Below, in pieces: positions 53,072 to 63,685 of a stretch of DNA of 64,000 nt. The notes under the pieces were generated by a model. It had not been told where the DNA came from. It searched no databases and saw nothing but the letters and a program-made list of their open reading frames with translations. This DNA comes from Durusdinium trenchii (Eukaryota; Sar; Dinophyceae; Suessiales; Symbiodiniaceae), in contig CAXAMN010000002.1 in NCBI GenBank assembly GCA_963970005.1, positions 452,963-516,962 of the forward strand. The letters are read 5' to 3'. Made by a program: the position numbers and the translations under genes. Every line of letters starts with the position of its first letter. The stretch's first letter is position 1.

Positions 53072-55409
53072 GGAGCCGGAAGCGGAAGTCACCTTGGAAG
53101 ATGTGAGAAAGGCGCAGGGAGTGGTAGGTGAACTAGTGTGGGTGTCAGTGAGAAGCCGACCTGATCTGGCCTATGGAGTGGCTTGGATGGGACGACAGGT
53201 GACCCGAGCTCCAAAGCGGGTCTTGGAGTATGGATGTCAGATGTTGGGATATTTGAAAACCACCTTGGCATGGTCGCTTCACTATGGACGAGCCCGGTCC
53301 TCAATCCCTGGAGAACACTACAATCCTACTATGAGGGTGGACGTCCTTTCGGATGCATCGTTTGGACCTCCTTCTGGGAGAGGGTGTCAGGGCGTGATTG
53401 GAACCTACGGGGGCGAGCCGGTCCAATGGGAATCCAGGCAGCAAGCGTTTTGCACGCTGTCGAGCGCGGAGGCTGAACTGCTGGGTTATACCGAAGCGAT
53501 GACCATGGGGGATTCCTTGGCGGCCTTGACCAATGTTCTGGAAGGAACAGGAGATGGAATAGGAATAGAGTGCCGTTTGGGGGGAGACAACCAAGCTGGT
53601 CTTCGAATCCTTGAAGCGCCGGATGGACCTTGGAGGACACGTCACCTTCGTCTTCGAGCCCATGCACTGCGGGAGAGGGTGAAGTGGGGCGCTTGGAAGG
53701 TGATCCATATCCCAGGTCAGCATTTGGTGGCTGACTTCCTGACGAAGCCGATCGGAGTGGCTGCGAGATGGCAGCACTTCTTCGCGGCCATGGGAATGAA
53801 ACCAGTGGTGGAAGCTGTGTCTGAGAGTCTAGGGTCCAAAGTGGCCAGGATTGCAGCTCTGGTAGGTGGGTTGGCGGGCGTGATGGCCTGGCGGCCGTCA
53901 GGTTCCACGGGCAAGGCTGCTCAGAGCCTAGCCGTAGCCGCGATGGTAGCTAGTTTGGCCACCAGCTGGAGAGCCGGCTGTGATTCTAAGAAGAGAGCCA
54001 CTGGGCCGATAAGAGATGAATATGCAGATCCACCATATGGACTTCAAGATCAGGTGAGGGAAGATGAACCCACCTGCAGTAGAGATGATGGGTCGGAAGA
54101 GGAACCTGTCTTTGAACCTAGCCCTGAGGGCTCCCGGGATTACGCGGTAGATGTGAGCCATGGCGGCAACTCGAAGAGGGCACGATTGGCTGCTCTGAGA
54201 GATGGACCTTCGGCAGAGCTTGGAGGGACATCGTCGACGACTTCTGGAGCGGTTCCAGCTGTGGACTACGATCGACCCTGGACGTGGAAGAGGTTTACTA
54301 TGCCTTCGAGGGGTCAAGATCGATGGGACCGACTTCCAGGGGGATGGTGGGTCAGACATCATGTGAAGCAGAGGATGAGACCGTTCCATCCAATTCATCG
54401 ACACACACCGATGGACTGTGGCCACATTCAAGATCGGAGAATCACCGTGTTGTGGTGCCATGGGGAAAAGATGATCAGAGATGATGAATGGAGGAGAGAC
54501 ACGGAACCACCGATGAGGGATCCCTGGGTAGGATATACCTTCTTCAGGGATCTTCATCCGGACACAACGGCAGGGACTTTGACTTCGACATCCAGTTCCT
54601 CGACTACCAGAGGGCAGGGCGATCGGACGTCTTCATCAATGAGCAGTTCATTGACCTCCGGACCACCGCCAATGCCGGGCATTGCGGAACATGGTCCAGT
54701 GGCTGAAGGGTTGCCTCGAGAAGTCCGACCCGATCGTCAGGAACCGGAACCAGATCCTAGTGAATCTACGTCGGAGCTCAGTACGAGGATGACTGAGGGA
54801 ATGAGCAGCAGTGGCCCGGGGGGCTATGGGCGGCGGCTTCGTGGGCATCAACAGCGAGGCGAAGTCGAAGGCTCGGGAACTTCGGGAGAATCTCACGATC
54901 TCTCCTTGGTGAGTGAGGAAATTGACAGAGGGTGGGATTATGACACAGCCTACTGGGCACAAGGACCTGGAGGACATGATGGAACTACGCTGGAGGATGA
55001 TGTGCGGGATGATTGGCTGGCGTTCATGCGGGACTTGACCATTGATGCGGGGTCGCCTGCGGGGAACCAGCCGGTGGAAAGTGAGTCGAGCAGTGCAGAA
55101 AGACCTGACTGGAGGAGAACTCTGGCCAGTGAGGATGAAGAACCGCCAACCTTGGACGAGATGACCGCTCAAGGGTGGAGGGTGGTGCGAAGTAACTTGG
55201 CACCCCCGAATCGAGAAATCTACAGAGGACCGGATCCTGTACTACCACCAGCTGAGGACCCAAATCAGGAGACGCCAACTTGGATGGGGGTGTCTACGCA
55301 GATGCCAGTGAGGCCCAGGTCAAATGACCCTTGGGAGCCGCGACGCGGTTTTTCTGGAACCTCAAGGGGTCGTGAGGACTCAAGCGAGTCAGATGGGAGT
55401 TTTGAGTAG
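52953..55409 (+). CDS. pol: Pol 3' part: end of RT, RNase H, long C-terminal extension
   Basis: In the +1 frame relative to the RT. The open frame begins at 52881, but homology starts near 52953 (SAEEDSGLYVGQQAYIQELL), so no separate start is needed. Numbered from 52881, RNase H residues are D158 (SDASFG), E197 (SSAEAELLG), D236 (GGDNQAGL) and D285 in VADFLTKPIG, the classic copia ADxLTK end. Two hydrophobic, Ala/Gly-rich segments follow (about 315-333, RIAALVGGLAGVMAW; 341-358, SLAVAAMVASLATSW). Then about 480 residues without a known domain: acidic and Ser-rich, with a Trp/His/Cys-rich island (DRLPGGWWVRHHVKQRM; PMDCGHIQDRRITVLWCHG) and tail repeats of Asp/Glu. Stop TAG at 55407-55409. Confidence 0.88.
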   Translation, partial: NSAEEDSGLYVGQQAYIQELLSRHSWVTPATVPFPGVPNEEPEAEVTLEDVRKAQGVVGELVWVSVRSRPDLAYGVAWMGRQVTRAPKRVLEYGCQMLGYLKTTLAWSLHYGRARSSIPGEHYNPTMRVDVLSDASFGPPSGRGCQGVIGTYGGEPVQWESRQQAFCTLSSAEAELLGYTEAMTMGDSLAALTNVLEGTGDGIGIECRLGGDNQAGLRILEAPDGPWRTRHLRLRAHALRERVKWGAWKVIHIPGQHLVADFLTKPIGVAARWQHFFAAMGMKPVVEAVSESLGSKVARIAALVGGLAGVMAWRPSGSTGKAAQSLAVAAMVASLATSWRAGCDSKKRATGPIRDEYADPPYGLQDQVREDEPTCSRDDGSEEEPVFEPSPEGSRDYAVDVSHGGNSKRARLAALRDGPSAELGGTSSTTSGAVPAVDYDRPWTWKRFTMPSRGQDRWDRLPGGWWVRHHVKQRMRPFHPIHRHTPMDCGHIQDRRITVLWCHGEKMIRDDEWRRDTEPPMRDPWVGYTFFRDLHPDTTAGTLTSTSSSSTTRGQGDRTSSSMSSSLTSGPPPMPGIAEHGPVAEGLPREVRPDRQEPEPDPSESTSELSTRMTEGMSSSGPGGYGRRLRGHQQRGEVEGSGTSGESHDLSLVSEEIDRGWDYDTAYWAQGPGGHDGTTLEDDVRDDWLAFMRDLTIDAGSPAGNQPVESESSSAERPDWRRTLASEDEEPPTLDEMTAQGWRVVRSNLAPPNREIYRGPDPVLPPAEDPNQETPTWMGVSTQMPVRPRSNDPWEPRRGFSGTSRGREDSSESDGSFE

Positions 55410-55431
55410 CTCTCAATGGCTTGAACCAAGC

Positions 55432-55440
55432 CAGGGGGAG
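55432..55440 (+). promoter_or_regulatory. Polypurine tract
   Basis: AGGGGGAG directly abuts the 3' LTR, where second-strand synthesis is primed. Confidence 0.8.
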
Positions 55441-55577
55441 TGTGATTCATGAAGTGCACAAATCGAAAAGTGCACAACCATACCTCGTAGAAAGCCAAGC
55501 GCTACGAGTGTTTTCATCTTACTTTGGCTCAAGGTTGAAAAGGCCCGACGCGCTGGGCATCCCATGTCATAACCACA
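55441..55577 (+). repeat. 3' LTR (137 bp)
   Basis: Base-for-base identical to 46385-46521. On the minus strand it contains GCCAAA|GTAAGA, a donor-like site, which matters because the host gene is transcribed from that strand. Confidence 0.95.
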
Positions 55578-55582
55578 GAAAC
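55578..55582. repeat. Target-site duplication, right (GAAAC)
   Basis: Matches 46380-46384. Removing the element and one copy rejoins the flanks at a single GAAAC. Confidence 0.95.
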
Positions 55583-55620
55583 ATTTGTTCAGTCCAAGGA
55601 CCAGGACAGTTCTGACTTAC

Positions 55621-55813
55621 TTTGGCAAAAGCATCAAGGCTCTGGCAAATGCCACCTGCAGGGTGAGCAGGACCTTGGTGTCTCCCAAGCGATGTGACCT
55701 CAGCACAAGATGTGAGGTCATAGTGTCCAGGCTGGTGGCAACGAAGCTCTGTCGGGACCAATCATGGAACGCGAACGCATTGCAGGGTTGGAGCCTCCCC
55801 AAAGAGAAACCAT
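55621..55813 (-). CDS. Host gene: exon upstream of the retrotransposon
   Basis: Minus strand, 193 bp. Acceptor AAGTCTTTTCAG|AT, consensus donor GCCAAA|GTAAGT. The frame reads CNAFAFHDWSRQSFVATSLD, then VLRSHRLGDTKVLLTLQVAF. It leaves two bases (AA) that join in phase with the exon at 46365. The copia element begins 39 bp into the following intron, in the opposite orientation. A further upstream exon with a consensus donor may lie at 56058-56118 (ACAAG|GTGAGT), though its phase does not join directly. Function not recognised. Confidence 0.5.
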
Positions 55814-56170
55814 CTGAAAAGACTTTATGGATGACTAGACCCGTCATGATAGAATCAAGTATATAAGGAGTTTCATTTCACCTACGAATCCATCTATAAA
55901 TCAGGTTTGGTCACTAGCCCCGGGCGAATCGCTTCAACGGAAGCCTGAGGCCCTGTCGGAAGGACTACAAAGGCCAAGACCTCCGGAGATCGGAGAACAG
56001 GCCAAGCACAAGGTCCCACATAGGGCGCCAGGTCTAAGATGTACCGCTACAACTCACCTTGTCAACAATGGTGTCCTACCAACTTGCGCTTCAAGTCGTT
56101 GCATTTGTGGCACCCCATCTCAAAAGCACATCGGTGACGCAAACACCATGCAAAAGCCATGACCTAGTTA

Positions 56171-57082
56171 TTAGTTTCCCATGAGCTTCCCTCTCAACAG
56201 GCCATCTCTGTCCTTTGGAACCTCACGACCAAGCAACAGGAACAGCAACACATTTGCTACATCCCTGTGACCTGTGATGCCCACATAATTCACCGAATCA
56301 CCATCCGTTGTATTTGCTGAAGAAACCAGGTGCCCCAAACGTCGCCCACCAAGCGAAAGCTGCCGGTCTGAGACCTCAGGAGGAGCCATCGGAACACACG
56401 AACCCTGTCACATCACCATTGGGCAACCATTGACGGTGCGGACAAACGCTTTGGCCACTTGGAGCGGTGGCCGCGGCTCAACAGCGAAAGAACGATTGCT
56501 CCAAATGCCACTGGCTGTTGTCTTTACGAACAAAAAGGGGGCGTTCTGCTCACCATCCAACGCCAGGTCGTCGGACCAAGAGATCTGATCTTGGACCAGA
56601 TACACCTGCAAAGTGTCAGTCACACATGTCACATGAATCAATCTGAAATGAACATTCAATTGTCCTAAAGTACGTGCAAATGAGCACGAATCTGAAATGA
56701 ACATTCTTAGTCTTTGTAGCACTTGCCCTACCGTTTCTGACAGCGTTTCCTGCTATCTCATCATTCACCCGTGGGAAGGGCAAAGGCAGGAGCACGCCTG
56801 CCAACTTGGCTCACAGCTGCTGCATGAAGCAGGGTTTTGCACACGGAGATCTACGGCATAGGCGACACCTGCAAAACAAGAACCACCAGTTCTTGGGTCC
56901 TTCTTTGAGACAGAGTGAGACTCAGTTTCTGTGTGCTCTACCTTACCTTTTAGCCTTTCGGCTTTGCGGCTCGTACCAAACCAACCACGACATGCTTTAA
57001 ATAAGGAGACTTCGGCAACCAAACGCTCGAACCTCAAAGGCGGCGATGGACACTGAACACTGGACCCCATAAGCATCCTCAC
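56171..57082 (-). CDS. Hypothetical multi-exon gene with in-frame TGA
   Basis: Minus strand. Candidate exons in order: about 57080-57005 (EDAYGVQCSVSIAAFEVRAF); 56868 (acceptor TTTTGCAG|GTGTCG) to about 56790, Cys-rich (NPASCSSCEPSWQACSC); 56605 (acceptor TTTGCAG|GTGTAT) onward (VYLVQDQISWSDDLALDGEQ; EPRPPLQVAKAFVRTVNG). The last frame meets a TGA at 56408-56410 and then stays coherent in the same frame (APPEVSDRQLSLGGRRLGHL; GITGHRDVANVLLFLLLG) to a TAA at 56171. The TGA may be a nonsense mutation, part of a 30-nt GTC...CAG micro-intron, or a recoded codon. No family recognised. Confidence 0.5.
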
Positions 57083-57564
57083 CTTCTACGTAACAAACAT
57101 GAGAATCATTTAGAATCATGGGCTATTAGCATTCCACCTGCTCTGGGAAAGTATTGTATTCCTTTTGTCGATCCTTAAAATTCTGAAAGCTCTATCCGGG
57201 TATCCGACTATGGCTGCCCAAATCACCATACTCATTCATGCTTGTCCATACTTTGAACGCAAGGTTGGCACAAGGTCTTGGCCGTGACAGCAAAGTTGGA
57301 TCAAAGCATAGTAAACCACCAATTTCAACTAGGCATCTGGCCTTTCAACAGCCACGTTGTTGGCTCCTGAGCATCACATTCAACGCACAGTCTCAGTTGG
57401 CCAGCGCAAAACACTCGGGGTCCGGGCGCCATTGGGGGCTGCTTGGACACAGGTGGCATTCTGGCCTGGGGCAGTTCGGCGGAGTGAATCTGTGCAGGGG
57501 CCGAGCGAGCACAAAGGCCCAATCGGTCCAATGTCGAATCATCGAACTTCAGATGTTCGCTGGG
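57083..57564. other. No gene recognised
   Basis: Overlapping ORFs on both strands between 57325 and 57660 with no splice context. Confidence 0.4.
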
Positions 57565-57617
57565 AACAAGTGCATCGCTTCTAGCAACAAGTGCCTTACT
57601 AGTAGTAACAAGAAGCT
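57565..57617 (+). repeat. CTAGTAG-family dispersed repeat, copy I
   Basis: AACAAGTGCATCGCTTCTAG, CAACAAGTGCCTTACTAGTA, GTAACAAGAAGCTCC: the 21-bp form also seen in copies A and D. Confidence 0.85.
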
Positions 57618-60418
57618 CCAAAGCTGAGATGTTGACAAAAAGGAAGGGATGGCTCTCCAATCAGCAAGTTGCAGCTCTCTCCCTGGCAGTGGAACATCTC
57701 AATGCAAAGCCATGAGGGCATGATTCTTGCTGGCGAGAGGAAAAAGTGTACGTAGAAGCACATCTCAACTGAAGCCATTTTGAGTCAAAGGCAAAAGCTC
57801 AAGATACACACCATGTGGCACCCAAGCGAGGAACATCATCTTGGAGTCTTTTCTCGGAAACGTGTTCTTTTTTCTTTCACGGTTTCTTCTTGGGGCGCAG
57901 CACTGCTGAAGACTTTTGTGGCTGTTTTCTTTGAACAACCCAGAAACGACTTGCCATTGGGTTTCTCCAATTGGAAGCTCAAGGACACAGGAAAAAGAGA
58001 GCTTGTGGCTCCTCAAGGTACTGGAGTAGTGGCGTTGCTTCTCACAAAAGCATGGAATGTATATAATCACCAAAAACAATTCTTACAAGCTCCCTGTTTG
58101 CAAAACCTCCAGCTGCAATTCCTATTTGCCAGTGGAACCACTGGCATTATGCGACATGGCTTTGATGTCGCGAACTGGCAGAGCCAAACTTTGTGGCCCG
58201 CTCTGGATATCTTACTACTAAGCTAAAGGTACTATGCATGTGCTAGGCCCGGCTTTCGATCGTTCAGGGCTCATCATGGCTTGAATAATGAAGGTTGGCT
58301 CTCCAACCCTAATTAGTTAATAACTTCTATTTCCTTCCAACTCTCCTGGCTGTCTGTTGCAGCAATGTTCCTTCGTGTTGGCAATGTAAAGCATCTCAAG
58401 AGGCGCTGGCAGCAAGGGCAGTGTTCCGACGTACCGCTTCTCCAATTCGAACGACCTTAAAAAGAGGCACTGAACGACCTGCACTCTCATCATTGTATGT
58501 CAAAAAAGGCCGTACAAGCAAAGGCAAGCTAGAAATGGAATGACGTCCTGTAAACGCCAATAACCCGGTGTTGAGCAAAAAAAAGTCAAATGATGGGGGC
58601 CCTTAGCAGTGTTGTCTGCAAGGGACCCCCTATTCCTGACCTTGATTACCCCCCTTGAACCAAAATTATCCTGGGGGTATATATAAAACCCAGTCAGGAA
58701 TAATCTGGTCGTTTAAGTTAATCCTTAATAATCTTCACATCAATGACCCCTCTCCCAAGGCCCATCAAGATCAAATCAAATCATCAGCAAGAGTCTGCAA
58801 AACCATTCGACAATGTGTGACGGTAGCAATTTTCCCATCACCCCTTCAAGCTACATTCTTTCAGCCAAAGGCGTTGTATTCAAACTTATTGCAGTATTGA
58901 TCAATATTGATCAGTTTTGTATGCTTTTGTATATATATATAGTGGTTGATAGTGGTTGTATCTATGTCTACTTGTTTGTCATTGGCCCTTCTTGATTTCT
59001 ATCCACATGTTGAGCCAATGTCAGCAAAATGTTTGTCGGCAATAGTTCCACAAAAGTATTCCAATGGCCCCTTGTACACCCCTTGAACTGACGCCTGGTC
59101 AGAAAGTTATTCCAGTCAACATGTTTGACAAAAACTATTCATAGAGGTCACATGGGCCCCTGGAATAATAAACGATGGCACCGCCCATGTCAAATGGGTC
59201 TTTCTATGTGGCATACCAATGCGGCGCTTCATGGCTTTAACCTCGCATTGGACGAAACAGTAGTTTCCAAAGCCAAACATCTCAACCCATCACAGCTGCC
59301 TTTGCCACACACGGCACTTCTGGTTTAGGGGATGAAATTACAGATCTCCTCTGACCAAAACTAAGAAACACACAGCACACCCATGACAGGCCGAGAAGCG
59401 CGTCGCACCTGGGACAGCACAGCGCACAGCGCGTTGTTGAGTTCTGGGTCCCGTGCAACGAGCCAATGTATCAAGTACAAGCATGAGCCGACTTAGGCCA
59501 TGCTTTCATGCATACATATGCAATCGTATGCACATTCCTTTCTTCCACAGGTATCCACCACTTCAAACCAGCAAAGGCTTAGTTACTGACTGTCAACTAG
59601 CAATTGCTCTCGGAATCGGTTTCGGGTTTCCTCCGGCATGCGGGATGTGATCCGAATCAAAGTCAAGGTGAGGATCCTGAATCAATAAACCTGTAGTAGG
59701 AGAACGACGATGAGCTGGATCATTCTTCCGTTCTCAAGAGTTTTCACAGGCACATCGATCTCCACTGGACTGGGCTGCTGACAGCAATTTGATGGAGTGA
59801 CAACTCCGCAACCACATCTGCAAAGACCACGACCTGGGCACTTCTCTCTACTCACGTCGCTTCGCGACGGTAACCGCCCGCACCGAATGGGAGGGCTCAA
59901 AGACTGCAGTCATGCTCCAGGAACGGGTCAAGGTAGGTACTTCCATTGAACATAGCCCCAGAAGTCACCCCCCCCAAGGTGGCCGAACATAGCTTCCATA
60001 TTGCCTAACATAGCGCTAGAATGTGGGAACGTCGCAAATTGGTGTATCTTTTCCGCAGGTGGCTCGACACGTTCGCCGGATATTTGGCTCAACAGGAGCA
60101 GAGATAAGGAACGGTAACATTTTCTAACGAGGGCTCAAAAGGGACTGGAATAAAGTAAAGATATTGCCTAACATAGCTCTAAAAGTCACTATTCCAAGGG
60201 CCTCCAGTGATATGTAAATTTAGGTACCATGTTTTTTTTGCTCGTGATGTTAGGTTTGCGCTCGTTCTGTGAAAAATGTTCGTTTCGCTGATTTACGCTC
60301 GAGACAAAACCACACACCCCGGATCCCTTCTTTTCCCCATGTACATGCGCACGCATGTCATACCACTATGACTTCTGGCTGGATGAGATCGCCTTCAGCA
60401 AGATCTTCAGCCACAGCC
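57618..60418. other. No certain gene
   Basis: A 148-codon ORF on + (57780-58226) has an opposing ORF and no domain; just before it, 57768-57790 resembles the dinoflagellate spliced leader at 16 of 22 positions. 59947-60210 holds three copies of a (T/G)AACATAGC(C/G/T)C motif, two of them followed by AAGTCAC. The rest shows short ORFs and A/T runs. Confidence 0.4.
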
Positions 60419-62856
60419 TCAGCTTTTAGCTGCAATCTTTTTGAAATACCTGGAGTACTGGAGCAATGCACGTAGGATTGCTCTTTCCGGCATCAAAGGG
60501 CCAGCATTCAGCCGGCGAACCAGCCGACTGAGTCGGCCAACAAAATCCTCATCACTCCAAACGCTCCAACCTTGGGCAGGAGGTTAAACCAGTTGAGGGA
60601 TAGTGCCAAATAGAACTACCAAGCTGAGGAACAGTGAGGGTTCATCACCCAACAACTTCCATTCAAGAGCTGCTTCTCAATTTCTGTCCTTAACAGCTCA
60701 AGTCCAGAAACTGGATGGGGTGTTGGGAAACATGTTTGTCACATGAAACACCCCTAGCAGCCAAGAGTCTGCGCATGAAGGAACATGTGCGATTTTGGGC
60801 GAAGCTTGAACAGGGTCCACCGTCGCTGAGCACAGAGAGATGCTAGGGCACCATACCCTTCCTAGGTTACATAGATCTCGAGAGTCGAGTCGAGCAGTTG
60901 CGAAACATATTAAAACGATGTTTGTTGCTTTTGGGACTTTCTTTCAAGTGACAGACCCAGCAAACCCATGGTACATGACCTTTTTGGCCATTCGGCGTGA
61001 CATCCAAATGCCTCCACGGTGGACCATGCTGAAGAACTTATTGATATTCTCAAACGTCCATCTCAAAACCTGCAAGAGCTCTCGGTCATTTGCTGCCTCA
61101 TGGCAAGGGCTTCAGAGAGCCATGATGAGACATTATTTTGTTGAAGCTCGAGGTTTAGGTTTTACAAGAAAACCCCAAAGAAAGAACACCCACAAAAACA
61201 AGTTGCACTTATATAGAATCCAATTGGCAACATCTTCATCCCCCAAAAGCTGAAGTTCATGTTCCAGCCACTTGCACAACAACCCTGTATCGTGAGCACG
61301 TCCTGTGCCTCGAGGGAAGCTCTTCAACCTTGGCGCGGTTTGGCAGGCACTACGCGGTGGGGCCAGGGTCAAAGGCAGTCCCAGGGTGACAAACATAGAA
61401 AACATATAGATCTAGAAGTTCCAAGGAACGACTGCATGTGGAACTTTTTCAACTCAAAAGACTTTATGTGTGCAGTCTTGTGGGTAGTCGAACACCATGT
61501 CTCAAACCTTACGAAACCCTGGTCCAAATTGTGTTGAAGCTTGCGATCACTGCCAAACGCACCCATCCTTGCCAAAGCAATGATTGTGCTGCTGCTTAAG
61601 TCTCCTCCAAAGCCAATGTGAAACGTGTGCATGAGATCCACTTTGACCATCGAGGGGTCATCGCCACCAGGAATTCTTCGCAGCGGTGATGGGGCACCAG
61701 CTTTGTAGGGGCTCTCTATGTTCATATCGAGGCATCGCGCTTCACTAGATCCAGTAAGGTTCCACCATTCCTAGGGTAGCCCCAGTACAGCACAAAAAAT
61801 AGCACCCCCTGATCTATCCTGGTCTCAGTCAGTTCTATGAACACTAGGGATAGGGTCAAGCTTCATTGCCACTGCACAAGTGGCACTTTCTCTTGGAGGA
61901 AAAACCGCTCTTTAGCAAGTATGCCTTGCGCTCCCAAGGCCAGTCACCCTTGCTGCCTGTGTAGCCCACTCGGAAAACATGCTTTTCATCACCAACCTTG
62001 GCCAACAATTTGTGGGGGTTGAATCTAAACAAATGGGTCTTTTCAGTCATACGTTTGATACCTAGCAGGATTCTTCAAAGAAACTGACACAGTGATGCCA
62101 TTCTCAAACAAATCTGTCATGTCATTGGCAATGGCGTCCATGATGCCAATCACGCTAGCATCATGTTTTGCATACCAGTTAGATGGTATAACGCACGAAA
62201 GCAGCCTGGTAGTAAAGCTGTGCCTGAGTAAAGGGTCAAGCAACAAGGGTTGGAACAAATCTTGGGAAAGCATGAACTGCATGCAAACCTTTGGACTCAG
62301 AACATGACAAAAAGTTTTTCAGCCCTCCCAAGGGTCATGCGGGAGCTCAGATCATTTGGTCCAGAGAAGGGGATGATGAACTGGTACGACAAAACCAAGA
62401 CTGGAATCTTCGACAATCCTCGGCCTTCGTCACCGTGCAAGGCCATCGGCACGGTGTACTTGCGCTGGGCGTCTGTGAAAAGTGAGAAGATCGGATGCTC
62501 AGGCTGGGCAAGCTCAAAGTTGCCCCAAAACTCCCTAAACATACTTGTGAACTCTTCAGTGTCAGTGACCTGATGCCCTCCAAGAACAAATGATGGGTGC
62601 ATGTTCAGTAGAGTTTTGATCCAGCTCGATGGGAGCAGGATGGGGAAATCCACATCGCAGTCTTTGGTGCGCTTCTTGCCAAACCCTATTTTCACCTTCT
62701 TTCGAATAGGGATTCTAATTGTTGACACCTTCACCGGCAAAGCCTTGCCACCCCGCTGAGCAAAGCGGTGAAAGTCTCTTCCTGCATTGGAGCCACGTTT
62801 TCCAGTCTTGGATGCTCTGAGTCGTGCTAATCGACTGAGTGAGGGGTCATGTACAC
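60419..62856 (-). CDS. Multi-exon gene, uncharacterised (probably multicopy) family
   Basis: Minus strand, eight exons: A 62856-about 62349, B 62223-62089, C 62024-61873, D 61715-61430, E 61319-about 61200, F 61096-60953, G 60825-about 60768, H 60570-60419 (stop). GT donors or non-GT alternatives (GA, GC) and AG acceptors keep one frame across B-C, C-D, D-E, F-G and G-H. Landmarks: LSRLARLRASKTGKRGSNAG, RDFHRFAQRGGK, VPMALHGDEGRGLSKIP (A); SFTTRLLSCVIPSNWYA (B); SKGDWPWERKAYLL and KRKCHLC (C); RRIPGGDDPSMVKVDLMHT (D); FPRGTGRAHDTGLLCKWLEH (E); FKLRPKSHM (G); WSDEDFVGRLSRLVRRL (H). From memory, similar unnamed proteins are common in Symbiodiniaceae gene sets. No catalytic function is assigned; the many Asp/His near GGDDP leave a transposase-like origin possible. 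Confidence 0.7.
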
Positions 62857-63098
62857 CTACAGGGCGCACTCGCACACATATGAATGGAATATCGAGGTTT
62901 ATTAAATTTATACCAGCTGGCCCTTTTTCTATATAGTGAAAAACTGTGGGTGGAGTAAAAGTCTCAAGAAATGGCGCCTAGCTTCTTCATTCGCTTGGCA
63001 GCCACAGCTGCTAGGCGCACAGCCTTTTTGGCAGTAGTTGCCTAGGCAGAGCATGTTGGGATAGGCAACAGGTAAACCTAAAGCTTTGAGGCAGATAC

Positions 63099-63294
63099 CC
63101 CCTGCTCCGCTTCTTGCATAATCGCATCTGCCAGATCTGATGAAGAACCACCTGGTGAAGAAGAGATTAGGTACATGCAGTATGTGTTCAAAAAATCAAG
63201 GCGATAGAAAACACTAAAAGTCTCCCAGTTATACCACTCGCTGCTGGCAGGCCTTCACTGTGATTGTCTTTCTCCGATCCAGAGAGGTCCAGGC
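63099..63294 (-). CDS. Candidate 5' exons of the downstream gene
   Basis: Two small minus-strand exons. 63294-63235: acceptor CGTTGCAG|GCCTGG, donor GAGTG|GTATAA; reads RRKTITVKACQQRV in one frame. 63151-63099: acceptor CTTCACCAG|GTGG, donor GGGG|GTATCT; reads GGSSSDLADAIMQEAEQ. A third possibility at about 63050-62965 reads AVRLAAVAAKRMKKLGAIS. They lie just upstream of exon A (62856) and could encode its N-terminus. Phases have not been joined with certainty. Confidence 0.35.
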
Positions 63295-63685
63295 CTGCAA
63301 CGATGGGTTTCTTAAGAAGGTGTGGCAGCCCACCACCAAATGGCAGTGGCTTGGACTAGGGCTGATCGCAAGTCGCACTATGAAGGTACAGCAGGTATAT
63401 ACCTTTGCTGCTATAAAAAGCATTGGACTTGCAGCAGGTTCAGCTTTATTTCTATTTGCTTGCGACGGAGTGTCTAAACAACACTCGGCGTCCTTCTATC
63501 TAGCAATTCATGTTTACCCCAGCCAAAGCCAAAGCACAATTAACAGTTTTCCAGATTGTCAACCTACCAACAGTTTCAAAAGTACTCTGGCCAGGACCTC
63601 CAGCAACATGGTAGACCTGTGCAAAAGCTATACCCAAATCCCATAGCCTTTCAGGCCTAGCGCACAGAAGACAAAAATTCAGATC

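Larger units (their letters stand above)
46385..55577 (+). mobile_element. Complete Ty1/copia-type LTR retrotransposon
   Basis: A 9,193-bp element with 137-bp LTRs (TG...CA) identical at every base, perfect 5-bp target duplication, tRNA primer site, polypurine tract, gag (46608-48770) and pol. The order protease, integrase, reverse transcriptase, RNase H is copia order. Unusual features are a methyltransferase-like domain between protease and integrase, CxxC pairs before the reverse transcriptase, a CCCH finger in Gag, and a C-terminal extension of about 480 residues after RNase H. Identical LTRs imply very recent insertion. A +1 frame change between reverse transcriptase and RNase H is the only visible obstacle to a single pol product. 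Confidence 0.95.

Noticed and set aside
54648-55172. 174-codon ORF on - inside the pol extension
   Set aside because: Antisense shadow of the long + frame, which is continuous with RNase H.
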